64,000 nucleotides of DNA, taken from Streptococcus suis. GTDB lineage: Bacteria; Bacillota; Bacilli; Lactobacillales; Streptococcaceae. The DNA lies in NCBI GenBank assembly GCA_002831545.1, contig CP025095.1, positions 124,001 to 188,000 of the forward strand, in the 5' to 3' direction. Made by a program: the position numbers and the translations under genes. The notes under the pieces are model-generated. The model was given only the letters and a program-made list of their open reading frames with translations. It ran no database searches and was not told the DNA's origin. Below, piece by piece: positions 28,824 through 37,334 of the stretch. The first letter of the stretch is position 1. The number at the start of each line of letters is the position of its first letter.

Positions 28824-30080
28824 ATGAATTATCAAGAAACTCGCCGGTGGCTATCGAATCGCCCTGCATCAGATTTAGAAAACGGTGTTGCACGTGTTAA
28901 GTGGCTCTTGGAACGCTTGGACAATCCCCAGCTTCAAGTGCCGACTATTCACTTTGTTGGTACAAATGGCAAGGGTTCGACCTTAAATGCGTTACAGTCT
29001 ATCTTACGGTCTTCGGGTTACACCGTTGGTCGCTTTACCTCGCCGTCCATTATCGATTTCCGAGAGCAGATTGTCTACCAGCAGGAGATGATTTCGGAGG
29101 AGGATTTTGCGAGGATTGTGACAGACTTGCATCCCTTGATTGAGGGCTTGGACCAGACGGCTGGACTGGATGCCATCTCGGAGTTTGAGATTGTAGTAGT
29201 GGCTATGTTTGTCTATTTTGCCTACTACCAGCGTCCTGATATTCTCTTGGTGGAGGCAGGCATGGGCGGTTTGCAGGATGCGACCAATGTCCTTGCCCCA
29301 TTGGCAGTAGTTTGCCCGTCCATCGGCTTGGACCATCAGGCTTTTTTGGGAGAGACCCACGCTGCTATAGCCCGTCACAAGGTTGCTGTCTTGCGTGAGG
29401 GGGTTCCCCTCGTCTATGCGACCGATTTGCCAGAAGTGGTGGCAGTTTTTGAGGAGCAGGCCCGTCAGCTTCAGAGTCCGACCTATGCGGTGGGGCGGGA
29501 GATTCTTTTGGAAAATAGCAGAGCAGGCTTTGCAGTTTCAAGCCCCTTCGATCGAGTTGAGGATTTAAGACTACAGATGCAGGGGCGTCACCAAGAGGTC
29601 AACGCAGCCTTGGCAGTGACAACTGCCCAGCTCATCAGCCCTCATTTTCCAACAATTACCAATGAAACCATCCGCCAGGGCTTGTCCCAAGCCATCTGGC
29701 CAGGCCGTTTAGAGTTGATAAGACCGAACCTCATGATTGACGGAGCCCACAATAATGAAAGTATTGCCGTCCTGACACAACTCTTGGAAGAAAAGTATGC
29801 TGACAGAGATATTGAAATTCTCTTTGCGGCCATCAATACTAAGCCTGTGGACCAGATGTTGTCCCAGCTTAGCCAATTTGGACCTGTTAGCGTGACAACC
29901 TTTGACGATTTTAGAGCGGTACAGTTAGAAGATTATCCGTCAGGCTATGAACGAGTTCAGACCTATCAGGAGTGGTTGGAGCAGGCGGACTTGGACAATC
30001 CCAAAAAACTCTACCTGATTACAGGCTCGCTATATTTCATTACCCATGTGAGGAAGTATGTTTTAGAAAAGTTATTCTGA
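28824..30080 (+). CDS. folC: Folylpolyglutamate synthase / dihydrofolate synthase
   Basis: Adds glutamates to folates, retaining them in the cell. The 418 residues show the Mur-ligase P-loop FVGTNGKGST (near 45-54), EAGMGG and SIGLDHQAFLG, and the C-terminal domain DGAHNNES. It sits in an operon with the folate transporter under the THF riboswitch. Confidence 0.94.
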   Translation: MNYQETRRWLSNRPASDLENGVARVKWLLERLDNPQLQVPTIHFVGTNGKGSTLNALQSILRSSGYTVGRFTSPSIIDFREQIVYQQEMISEEDFARIVTDLHPLIEGLDQTAGLDAISEFEIVVVAMFVYFAYYQRPDILLVEAGMGGLQDATNVLAPLAVVCPSIGLDHQAFLGETHAAIARHKVAVLREGVPLVYATDLPEVVAVFEEQARQLQSPTYAVGREILLENSRAGFAVSSPFDRVEDLRLQMQGRHQEVNAALAVTTAQLISPHFPTITNETIRQGLSQAIWPGRLELIRPNLMIDGAHNNESIAVLTQLLEEKYADRDIEILFAAINTKPVDQMLSQLSQFGPVSVTTFDDFRAVQLEDYPSGYERVQTYQEWLEQADLDNPKKLYLITGSLYFITHVRKYVLEKLF

Positions 30081-30105
30081 TATTAAAATTTTTCCAAAAA
30101 ATGTT

Positions 30106-30192
30106 TTGACAAAATTCTTAAAAATCATGCAAAATACTTGACAAAAGCCCTGCTATACTAGTATAGCAGGGCTTGACACTTCGGCCAAGCCC
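30106..30192 (+). promoter_or_regulatory. Promoter region with 26-bp palindrome before a surface protein gene
   Basis: Two TTGACA boxes (30106-30111 and 30138-30143) lie 32 bp apart. A perfect palindrome spans 30147-30172 with centre CTAG and arms GCCCTGCTATA. Its right arm (AGGGCTTG, 30168-30175) can instead pair with CAAGCCCT (30185-30192). The palindrome could be an operator over the second promoter, or one of two alternative RNA hairpins. Confidence 0.55.
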
Positions 30193-30221
30193 TTCCTAAT
30201 TAGCATCATCAGGAGGAAAAG

Positions 30222-32924
30222 ATGAGAAAGAACAATTATATATTTGGAGGTTTTGCGGCGACAACTGCAATTACCCTTGCAACCGTTGGTACACCAGTCC
30301 AAGCAGAGGAAGTAACTGCAACAGTTGAAACAGCAACAACTGTCGCTGAGGTTCCTGTAACAGCTGCTACTGTTCAATCTGCCCTTGAAGTAGCTGAGCA
30401 AGCCCAAGCGTCTGTAGATGCTCAACAAATTGTTGTTGAAGCTGCAAAAGGTTCTCTCGAAACAGCTGAACAAGCAACTTCTCAAGCTAAGGAACAATTA
30501 ACTAAAGCAGAGGAGAAGGTCGCTCAAGCGACTCCAGAAAATATCCAAAATGCTGCAGATGCAGTTGAAAATGTTAAAACAAACCAAGCAACTAAAGAAA
30601 CAGCAGTTCAGACATCTCAAGATGCTGTAAAGGAAGCTCAGGATGCTGTAAACAACCAAGCTAAAGTTGTTGAGTCAGCTAAAAAAGCGACATCTAAAGA
30701 GCAGACTGATGTTGATGCAGCGCAGCAAAACGTTGATAATGCCCAAGCTATTTTAGATGGTACTGGTGCTCAAGCAATTTATGATGCGCAAGCAAAAGCT
30801 CAAGATATTGTTAATAAAGATAAGGCGAAGGTAGATGAAGCTCAGTCAAAATTAGAAGCTGCCCATGAAGCCGATAAAAAACGCCAAGAAGCGATTGATG
30901 ATGCTCAAAGAGTGGCAGATAAAGCGGCTAAAACACTGTCTAATAAGACAACAGAATTGTCGACAGCAAACTCATATAATGCTACAGTTAAAGCTGAATT
31001 AGCAGACAAGCAACTTGCTTTTGAACATGCAGAGAACAACTATAAAGGTATTCAAAATTTTGTTGTAACTTCTGACTATGTTCAAGCTCTTAAAGATTAT
31101 GTGAATAATCCATATAATATTTTGTCTGAGAGAGAGAAGTGGGATGAATGGAATGAGGATGCGAAAACTCGATTGAAAGCAGCCAATCAAGCGAATGTTG
31201 AAGCAAACTTGAAGTATAGTATTAACCTTAACGATGATAATACTACAGAATATGATGTGAATAATCTTCCGAAAGATTTGCAAACAGAGCTTTCACATTA
31301 TGCTTCCTATCTGTTAAATCAAATTAGAACAATTTTCGGAACTCCCTTGACAACAGTTACATCATCATCTGTTGATTTTGTAGATAAATCAACGGATAAA
31401 TCCGTCTCTAAAAATTGGGATACATGGACAAGTGGTCACGATGATGAGTCAATTTGGTCTACCGCTGTAGAATACGGATTGACCGATAAAAATTATCCAG
31501 TTGGTAATTATCATGAAAATTGGTCTGGAGTACATTTTTATGATAGAGATTATGGTTCTAATGGATATGTTTTAGTTGCTGGGCCTGCAAAAGTAACCAA
31601 ACAAACGTTAAAACGCGCTGTGCATCATGCTGTTGTTAGTTTCATGTTTAATGGTAGAGAATGGTTGCATGCTCAATCAATATCTGGCTTAACCGATAAG
31701 TCAACTGAATATGTATCTGGTCAAGGATATGTAGAAAAGTACGACGATGTAGTATATCTTGGTATTGACTTTACCAAGGTGAATGGGAAAGCGGGAGTTC
31801 ATTTTATTACAGTCGGTACACATGATTTAACCTCTGATTCTACTTTCGACACAGAGTTGATTGAGAATCCTTATAATATTGAAAAAATTACAAAGCTTTA
31901 CCAAGATACTCTTAAGATTAGAGACGAGGCACAAGAACAAGTTGACCAAGAAAAACTTAGGTTAGATAGTGCTCAAAAAGAATATGATACGGCTTTAGAA
32001 AATGATAAAGATGCCAAAGACGCCCTTTCCGAAGCCCAATCAGTCCCTGTTCAGACTCCGGCTGCTCAATTAGAACGTAATAGAGTTCAGTCTATACTTG
32101 ATGCAAGTCAAAAAGTTCTGGATCAGGCAAATGCTGATGTTTTAGCTCTTGAAAAAGATGTTAAAGTGAAACAATCAAATCTTAATAAAGCTAAAGCAGA
32201 ACTCACAACCCAACAATCCGAACTGAAGTCAGCTAAAGAAGTTTTGACAAAAGAGGAAGAAGAACTTATTCGACTTGAAAGACTTCGTGATAAGGCACAG
32301 GAAAATCTTACTCAAGCTGAGACAGGGCTTGAGGAGGCAAAGAAAGCTGTCCGCAGTGCAGAACAGGAGCTGCTTGATTTGCAAAATGCACCTGAGAAAC
32401 TAGAGGAGGCTAAGCGCAACTACGCAAAAGTCCAACAACAGCTCAAAGAAGCTAAGGAAACATTTGACGATGCGAGTGCCCTTTTAGAAACATTACTGAC
32501 AGAACGCGATACAAAACTGTCAGAATACAAAGAACTTAAAGCGAAGTTTGATTTGAATCAAGCGAAACTAAAAGATCTAGAAAATCAAGCGAAAAACAAG
32601 GTAATTGTCACATTGCCTGACGGAACAATTGTTGCAGTACCAAAAGATGCACCAACTGCTGCTGAAAAACCAGCTATTGACGTAGATGCAGTCAAAGACG
32701 CTATTACTAAAGGTCAAGATGTAACAGTTGTTGACGGTAAAGTTGTGGTGACGACCCCACAAGCAGGTGTCACCGTCACACCACAAGGTATTACTTACTC
32801 ACGTGTAGAACGTGCTAAGACCTTGCCAAACACAGGGGAGCAAACAAGTTTGTTGGCACTCGCAGGTGTGGCAGTATTATCTAGTCTTGGTCTTGCAAGT
32901 GCAAGAAGACGCAAACAAGGATAG
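30222..32924 (+). CDS. LPXTG-anchored SEC10/PgrA-type surface protein
   Basis: 900-residue wall-anchored protein. A signal peptide of about 28 residues (MRKNNYIFGGFAATTAITLA...) is followed by Ala/Gln/Val-rich coiled coil to about 275. A globular SEC10/PgrA-like domain (about 285-545) contains Trp-rich blocks and AVHHAVVSFMFNGREWLHA. A second coiled coil runs to about 790, then a Pro/Val linker, LPNTG, a membrane helix and a basic tail. The last 169 bases are identical to the gene ending at 1351. Family members act in adhesion or surface exclusion on conjugative plasmids; here the role is unknown. Confidence 0.88.
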   Translation: MRKNNYIFGGFAATTAITLATVGTPVQAEEVTATVETATTVAEVPVTAATVQSALEVAEQAQASVDAQQIVVEAAKGSLETAEQATSQAKEQLTKAEEKVAQATPENIQNAADAVENVKTNQATKETAVQTSQDAVKEAQDAVNNQAKVVESAKKATSKEQTDVDAAQQNVDNAQAILDGTGAQAIYDAQAKAQDIVNKDKAKVDEAQSKLEAAHEADKKRQEAIDDAQRVADKAAKTLSNKTTELSTANSYNATVKAELADKQLAFEHAENNYKGIQNFVVTSDYVQALKDYVNNPYNILSEREKWDEWNEDAKTRLKAANQANVEANLKYSINLNDDNTTEYDVNNLPKDLQTELSHYASYLLNQIRTIFGTPLTTVTSSSVDFVDKSTDKSVSKNWDTWTSGHDDESIWSTAVEYGLTDKNYPVGNYHENWSGVHFYDRDYGSNGYVLVAGPAKVTKQTLKRAVHHAVVSFMFNGREWLHAQSISGLTDKSTEYVSGQGYVEKYDDVVYLGIDFTKVNGKAGVHFITVGTHDLTSDSTFDTELIENPYNIEKITKLYQDTLKIRDEAQEQVDQEKLRLDSAQKEYDTALENDKDAKDALSEAQSVPVQTPAAQLERNRVQSILDASQKVLDQANADVLALEKDVKVKQSNLNKAKAELTTQQSELKSAKEVLTKEEEELIRLERLRDKAQENLTQAETGLEEAKKAVRSAEQELLDLQNAPEKLEEAKRNYAKVQQQLKEAKETFDDASALLETLLTERDTKLSEYKELKAKFDLNQAKLKDLENQAKNKVIVTLPDGTIVAVPKDAPTAAEKPAIDVDAVKDAITKGQDVTVVDGKVVVTTPQAGVTVTPQGITYSRVERAKTLPNTGEQTSLLALAGVAVLSSLGLASARRRKQG

Positions 32925-32935
32925 ATGGCTATAAT

Positions 32936-32973
32936 GAAAAAATCTTCTTACTATGACAGTAGGAAGATTTTTT
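32936..32973 (+). terminator. Intrinsic terminator of the second surface protein gene
   Basis: AATCTTCTTACT pairs with AGTAGGAAGATT (one G-U), followed by a T-run. It is a copy of the hairpin at 1365-1404. Confidence 0.8.
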
Positions 32974-33099
32974 GGATTTCTAAAAGTTTCGGAAAGACTA
33001 CGCTAGTTCCAACAATTTTTAGGAATGAAATATGATGTACTAGATGAGTAGAAAAGCGAAGACGGTAGCTCTTGATTTTCTGAAAGTAAGGTGATGCCT

Positions 33100-33246
33100 A
33101 TGGGCAATTCATCAAAATCTGACGGAAAGGGGAGCGTTCTTTTGACAGCTTTTGAAGTTGTGCAGACGATTTTAAGTTTCAGTGGTTTCACAGTTGCTTT
33201 GATTGGTTTGTGCTATAAAATCTTCAAAGATAATGACAAAAAATAA
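33100..33246 (+). CDS. Holin-like type I toxin, copy 2, fused to its leader by a one-base deletion
   Basis: The toxin core (33142-33246, 34 residues) differs from copy 1 by two residues (Ser for Gly at 14, Asn for Glu at 31). Compared with 1530-1677, one A is missing in the ribosome site: AAAGGAGGAGCG became AAAGGGGAGCG. This weakens the toxin ribosome site and makes one 48-residue frame from ATG 33100. The product may be a longer, perhaps inactive peptide, or the TTG at 33142 may still be used weakly. Confidence 0.55.
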   Translation: MGNSSKSDGKGSVLLTAFEVVQTILSFSGFTVALIGLCYKIFKDNDKK

Positions 33247-33353
33247 TCCGTCCCCACTTTTGCGCGAGTAGGACGGATTAAATCTGTAATACGAGCCGCC
33301 GTCTTTTTAACGGTTCTACATTTGGAGCTGGACGGCAATCCAGCTCCTTTTCT
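33239..33353 (-). ncRNA. Predicted antisense antitoxin RNA, copy 2
   Basis: Same layout as copy 1: TTGCAT (33382-33387), 16 bases and TATAAT (33360-33365) on the minus strand. The terminator hairpin lies at about 33248-33277. The promoter falls inside the 64-bp direct repeat made by the neighbouring insertion sequence and is intact. Confidence 0.5.
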
Positions 33354-33359
33354 ATTTTT

Positions 33360-33423
33360 ATTATAACAGATTACTTGTAAAATGCAAACGCTATGTTAAC
33401 TTAACTTTGGTGATTCGTTTGCT
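33360..33423. repeat. 64-bp target duplication, left copy
   Basis: Identical to 35341-35404, flanking the insertion sequence at 33424-35340. IS1634-type elements are known for long, variable target duplications. Confidence 0.85.
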
Positions 33424-35340
33424 CCCGACTTTCTCACTTATTTTTTCAAAAAAATGCCATAAGTGCTTGATATAGTTGAATTTTTTGAATAATTTTTATC
33501 ATTATTCTTGTTGTATATGGTTATGTATGTTATAATGTAACTATGGCATTTATCAAAACAACAACGAACAAAGAAGGTCGGACCCATGTCTACCTAGTCG
33601 AGGGATATCGTAAAGATGGCAAGGTCAAACAACGGATCCTAAAAAAATATGGCTTATTGGACGAACTTGAAAAAGACGATCCCGCTATTCTTGACCGATT
33701 AAAACAAGAAGCTAAGCAAGGGATTTTAACAGATAAGAAAACTCTAACAGTTGACTATGATTTGCTTGCTCCTATGTATGAACCAGATAAGTCTTATGGT
33801 TGGATGGTACTAGATGGTTTGTTTGAGGAATTGGAGTTATCTCATTTTTTAAAATCCCGACCTCATAAGGCTGACTACGACTTGGTTCAAGTGCTAAAGC
33901 TACTTGTCTTTCAGCGTATCTTACATCCGAATAGTAAACTTGCGACATATGCTTCTCAGGGTGATTTGTTTGGAGATTGGTCAGTTAGTCGCAATGCTAT
34001 CTACCGTTCTTTGGATCTCTTGAACTCACTAAAAGAGGACCTTCAACTACATCTGCACAAGGAAGTAAGTCGACTGACAAAGCGTGAAGCTCGTCTGGTT
34101 TTCTATGATGTTACTAACTATTACTTTGAAACAGATATCCCTGATAGTGAAGAGGTATCAGAGAGCGGAACAATTCTCAAAGAGGGCTTGCGTAGGAGGG
34201 GACCGAGTAAGGAACACAGACCTAAGCCTATAGTGCAACTGGGATTGTTTATGGATACCAACGGTATTCCAATCAGCTATAAATTATTCAGAGGCAATCA
34301 GACAGACCCTGTGACTTATCTTCCTGCTGTTGAAGAAGTAAAGAAACAATTTGGGATTGAACGAATTGTAGTTGTGGCAGATAAGGCAATGAATAGTCAA
34401 AATAATGTTTCAGCTATGGAGAAGCAAGGAGATGGCTGGATCTTCTCACAAAAGCACCGTGGGAAACGTGGTGCTCCGAAGGATATTCAAGAAAAAATAT
34501 TGGAAGAATCTGGTTGGCAGTTTAATCAAGAGATCACTTTCGCTAAAAAGTCTTACATTCGAGAGAGAAAACTTGGGACCAAGAAGGATTCTCCAACCGT
34601 TAGAGAAAAAGTACTAATGACCTGGTCAAAGAAATATGAAGATAGAGAACGGATTCGACGTGAAGGGGCTCTTGACTATGCCAATAAGCTAACTGATGCG
34701 GAATTGTTTCGACAAACGAGTAAGAAGGGCGGAAAGAAATATCTTGAATTGAGCTATTTGGATAAGGAAACCGGAGAGGTTAAACCATTTTCGCCACTTA
34801 TCCGAATTGACCAAGAACAGGTCGAATTTGATGCTCAATTTGATGGAGTTCATGTCCTTGTGACCAGTGAGACTGAGATGAGCGATGAGGCTATGCTTGC
34901 TTCCTACAAGGAACTGTCTAAAATTGAGGATTGCTTCCGTGTAACTAAGATGGAGTTAGAAAGTCGTCCAGTCTATGTTTGGACAGAAGAACATATTCAA
35001 GCACACTTTTTAACATGCTTTATTGCCTTGGTTCACTTACGCTTACTCCAACATCAGATTGACTGGAAAATGAGTCCAGAACGGATTACTTCTGCTCTAA
35101 ATAGTGCAAAGGCCACAAGATTGAGGGATGATTACTATAGGCTTCAAGAGAATTCCGATATGCAGGAGTTAAATAAGCTTTTGGGGTTTGATTGGACCAA
35201 TGGAATTGTCAAATTTGAAACGCTTAAGAAGTATGGGAAACGTCCATACACAACAAAAAAATAAGAGAAAAGAACAGTGAAATCCCTTGATAGACAAGGG
35301 GTTAGCTGTTCTTTATGCTTTTTTAAGTGATAAACTTGGG
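33424..35340 (+). mobile_element. IS1634-family insertion sequence
   Basis: A 1917-bp element with one transposase gene, imperfect inverted ends (CCCGACTTTCTCACTTA at the left; CCCAAGTTTATCACTTA as the complement of the right) and 64-bp direct repeats outside. The termini, the long duplication and the transposase type agree. It looks intact. Confidence 0.88.
33543..35264 (+). CDS. IS1634-family transposase
   Basis: DDE transposase of 573 residues related to the IS4 superfamily. Likely catalytic residues are Asp in YDVTNYYFETD (near 196), Asp in VVVADKAMNS (near 281) and Glu in LSKIEDCFRV (near 461). The promoter TTGTTG (33508-33513), 17 bases, TATAAT (33531-33536) puts the transcript start almost on the ATG, with no ribosome site, so the mRNA is probably leaderless. 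The gene is full length. Confidence 0.88.
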   Translation: MAFIKTTTNKEGRTHVYLVEGYRKDGKVKQRILKKYGLLDELEKDDPAILDRLKQEAKQGILTDKKTLTVDYDLLAPMYEPDKSYGWMVLDGLFEELELSHFLKSRPHKADYDLVQVLKLLVFQRILHPNSKLATYASQGDLFGDWSVSRNAIYRSLDLLNSLKEDLQLHLHKEVSRLTKREARLVFYDVTNYYFETDIPDSEEVSESGTILKEGLRRRGPSKEHRPKPIVQLGLFMDTNGIPISYKLFRGNQTDPVTYLPAVEEVKKQFGIERIVVVADKAMNSQNNVSAMEKQGDGWIFSQKHRGKRGAPKDIQEKILEESGWQFNQEITFAKKSYIRERKLGTKKDSPTVREKVLMTWSKKYEDRERIRREGALDYANKLTDAELFRQTSKKGGKKYLELSYLDKETGEVKPFSPLIRIDQEQVEFDAQFDGVHVLVTSETEMSDEAMLASYKELSKIEDCFRVTKMELESRPVYVWTEEHIQAHFLTCFIALVHLRLLQHQIDWKMSPERITSALNSAKATRLRDDYYRLQENSDMQELNKLLGFDWTNGIVKFETLKKYGKRPYTTKK

Positions 35341-35404
35341 ATTATAACAGATTACTTGTAAAATGCAAACGCTATGTTAACTTAACTTTGGTGATTCGTT
35401 TGCT
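35341..35404. repeat. 64-bp target duplication, right copy
   Basis: Identical to 33360-33423. Because it contains the antitoxin promoter, it places a minus-strand promoter that reads into the right end of the insertion sequence, antisense to the transposase. Confidence 0.85.
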
Positions 35405-35552
35405 ATAGGTTTGTTTCTTATAGTAGGCTCAGACTTATCGGTGAATACCATAATATGACGATACAGGTTAGAGAGCGTTTACTGCTATATTATTTTTTAC
35501 TAGTTGGGTAGACTCAGCGATCATAGGGTACTTCTTCGCTTTGCATAATTGT

Positions 35553-36614
35553 CTAATAATTCTTGATCAAATCAACCGTTGAGCGGTCTAGCTTTTTAAC
35601 GATGGCTTGCAAGAAGGCTTGAGCCTCTAGGAAGTCATCCATGCTATAGAGGGTTTGATGTGAATGGATATAGCGAGCGCAGACACCGATGGTTGTCGAT
35701 GGAACGCCATGATTTTTCAAGTGGGCTGCACCAGCATCTGTTCCACCTTTACCACAGTAGTATTGGAATTTGACACCAGCCTCCTCAGCAGTCGTCAAGA
35801 GGAAGTCTTTCATATTTTTTAACATGATATGACCTGGGTCATAGAAACGAAATAGGGTACCATCTCCGATTTTTCCTTGGTCACCATAGATGTCGCCCGC
35901 TGGTGAGCAATCAACAGCAAGGAAAATGTCTGGATTGAATTTGGTTGTAGAAGCATGAGCTCCACGTAAGCCAACCTCTTCTTGCACATTGGCCCCAGCA
36001 ATCAACTGATTTGGTAAAGCTTGACCGGATAGGCTTTCCAGCAATTCCGTCACCATAAGGACACCGAAGCGGTTGTCCCAAGCCTTAGAAATAACATTTT
36101 TTCCGTTGGCAGTAAGGATAGTTTCATTTTTGGGAACCAGGACATCCCCCGGACGAACACCGAAAGCCCAGGCTTCGTCATAATTGGCAAAACCAGCATC
36201 GAAAATAATATCAGCAATGGCAGGCATGCCAGGAGCGTTAGCCCCCCGTGAAAGGTGAGGTGGTACTGAGCCTGAGATGGCTGGAATGGTACGACCGTCC
36301 TGCAACTGAAGAGTGAAGGCTTGGCTAGAAACAACCAGAGGATTCCAGCCACCTAGCTCGACAACACGGAAAGTACCGTCTGGCTTGATTTGGCTAATCA
36401 TAAAGCCAACCTCATCCATGTGAGCGGCCACTAGGATACGAGGAGCATTTTCAACAGCCGTATCCTTGATGCCAAAAATTCCACCTAGCCCATCTGTTTC
36501 AATGCGGTCCACGTGTGGCGTGATTTTCTGGCGGATGTGGTTGCGAACCTGTCCTTCAAATCCCGGTAAGCTTTGCAATTCTGTAACTTCTTTAATTTTT
36601 TCAAAAAGAGTCAT
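35553..36614 (-). CDS. pepA: Glutamyl aminopeptidase PepA (M42 family)
   Basis: Removes N-terminal Glu/Asp from peptides in the cytoplasm as a dodecamer. The 353 residues carry the metal ligands and catalytic acids in AAHMDEVGFM (His68 region), KAWDNRFG, QEEVGLRGA, AVDCSPAGD and IHSHQTLY. ATG 36614 follows a GGAGGAAGA ribosome site. It is a single gene between the IS element and the Fst-type locus. Confidence 0.93.
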   Translation of the reverse strand: MTLFEKIKEVTELQSLPGFEGQVRNHIRQKITPHVDRIETDGLGGIFGIKDTAVENAPRILVAAHMDEVGFMISQIKPDGTFRVVELGGWNPLVVSSQAFTLQLQDGRTIPAISGSVPPHLSRGANAPGMPAIADIIFDAGFANYDEAWAFGVRPGDVLVPKNETILTANGKNVISKAWDNRFGVLMVTELLESLSGQALPNQLIAGANVQEEVGLRGAHASTTKFNPDIFLAVDCSPAGDIYGDQGKIGDGTLFRFYDPGHIMLKNMKDFLLTTAEEAGVKFQYYCGKGGTDAGAAHLKNHGVPSTTIGVCARYIHSHQTLYSMDDFLEAQAFLQAIVKKLDRSTVDLIKNY

Positions 36615-36688
36615 TCTTCTTCCTCCATGACATGATTACTACTATTTTATCACGAAGAGCTAGACTTGTCTTGAAAATATGGATAGTA

Positions 36689-36718
36689 TTGACAAGAATG
36701 CTTGAAGTTTGCTAGGAT
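36689..36718 (+). promoter_or_regulatory. Toxin mRNA promoter of the Fst-type locus
   Basis: TTGACA (36689-36694), 18 bases and TAGGAT (36713-36718) predict a start near 36725 and a transcript of about 175 nt ending at the hairpin at 36871-36901. Confidence 0.6.
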
Positions 36719-36754
36719 AGAAATGCCCCTCAAAATAGAGAGGAGGTGATTGCC

Positions 36755-36850
36755 TTGTTGTTCGAACTTCTCACATTGTTCGTTGCACCTATTGTATCAG
36801 GTCTTGTGTTGATACTCTTTGAGTATTGGCTCAACAATCGCAACAAATAG
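36755..36850 (+). CDS. Fst-family type I toxin
   Basis: 31-residue membrane peptide with a TTG start (36755), eight bases after AGGAGG. The core LTLFVAPIVSGLVLILFEYWL matches the Fst/par pattern (a conserved Pro and Gly in one helix) and ends in a polar tail NNRNK. In pAD1, Fst kills by damaging the membrane and the chromosome segregation process unless RNA II blocks its translation. The direct repeats, convergent promoter and shared terminator around it reproduce that architecture. Confidence 0.85.
   Translation: MLFELLTLFVAPIVSGLVLILFEYWLNNRNK
36762..36774 (+). repeat. Antisense interaction repeat, toxin side
   Basis: TCGAACTTCTCAC overlaps codons 3-7 of the toxin and recurs at 36918-36930, where it lies at the 5' end of the antisense RNA. 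The two RNAs can therefore pair at these repeats as well as at the terminator. Confidence 0.75.
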
Positions 36851-36860
36851 GCCCCAGGGG

Positions 36861-36935
36861 CAAAAGAAAACCCTCAACGCTGGGAACGTTGGGGGCTTTT
36901 TGATTGCCGATGTATTATCGAACTTCTCACTGTAA
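36861..36935 (-). ncRNA. Predicted antitoxin RNA II of the Fst-type locus
   Basis: On the minus strand TTGACA (36963-36968), 17 bases and TAGAAT (36940-36945) form a near-consensus promoter. The RNA would start near 36934, carry the complement of TCGAACTTCTCAC and end at the hairpin CCCTCAACG/CGTTGGGGG (36871-36895) with a T-rich tail. About 70 nt, close to pAD1 RNA II. Confidence 0.75.
36871..36901. terminator. Shared bidirectional terminator of the Fst-type locus
   Basis: CCCTCAACG (36871-36879) pairs with CGTTGGGGG (36887-36895), with five T after it and an A-rich run before it, so it ends both convergent RNAs. Confidence 0.8.
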
Positions 36936-37049
36936 GACCATTCTATCTATTTTTAAGTCTTTTGTCAAGTGGTGCGAGTTTGTCTCAGCTGTCACAAGTC
37001 CAATGGCATTTTTGGGAAAAATCCGGAGAAATATGATAAAATAGTCAAC

Positions 37050-37334
37050 ATGAAAAAGAAGAAGACAGCCTTGCTAGCAGGCTTATTGGGGGCAGGTGTG
37101 CTCACCGCTAGTGCTCAATTTTACCGTAAAATCCAAGAAGACCGTAAAAAAGCACAGGCCTTGCAGGAGGTGCGTGACTTTTTCGCTGATTTAGGAGAGA
37201 TTGCCACGGTCTATGTGGATGAAACAGCCTCAACTCGTGACCAGCTTATTGGCGGGGTTGTGATGGAGGCAGGACAGGTGTTTTTATTTGAAAATACCCA
37301 AGGTTCTATTCAGTACAGGGAGGAAGAAAGATGA
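37050..37334 (+). CDS. DUF4651 domain protein
   Basis: 94 residues. An N-terminal basic segment and hydrophobic stretch (MKKKKTALLAGLLGAGVLTASA) suggest a membrane anchor or signal, followed by a small charged domain. An extended -10 (TGATAAAAT, 37034-37042) lies eight bases before ATG 37050 and there is no ribosome site, so the mRNA is probably leaderless. It overlaps the thioredoxin-like gene by four bases (ATGA). No function is established. Confidence 0.72.
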   Translation: MKKKKTALLAGLLGAGVLTASAQFYRKIQEDRKKAQALQEVRDFFADLGEIATVYVDETASTRDQLIGGVVMEAGQVFLFENTQGSIQYREEER

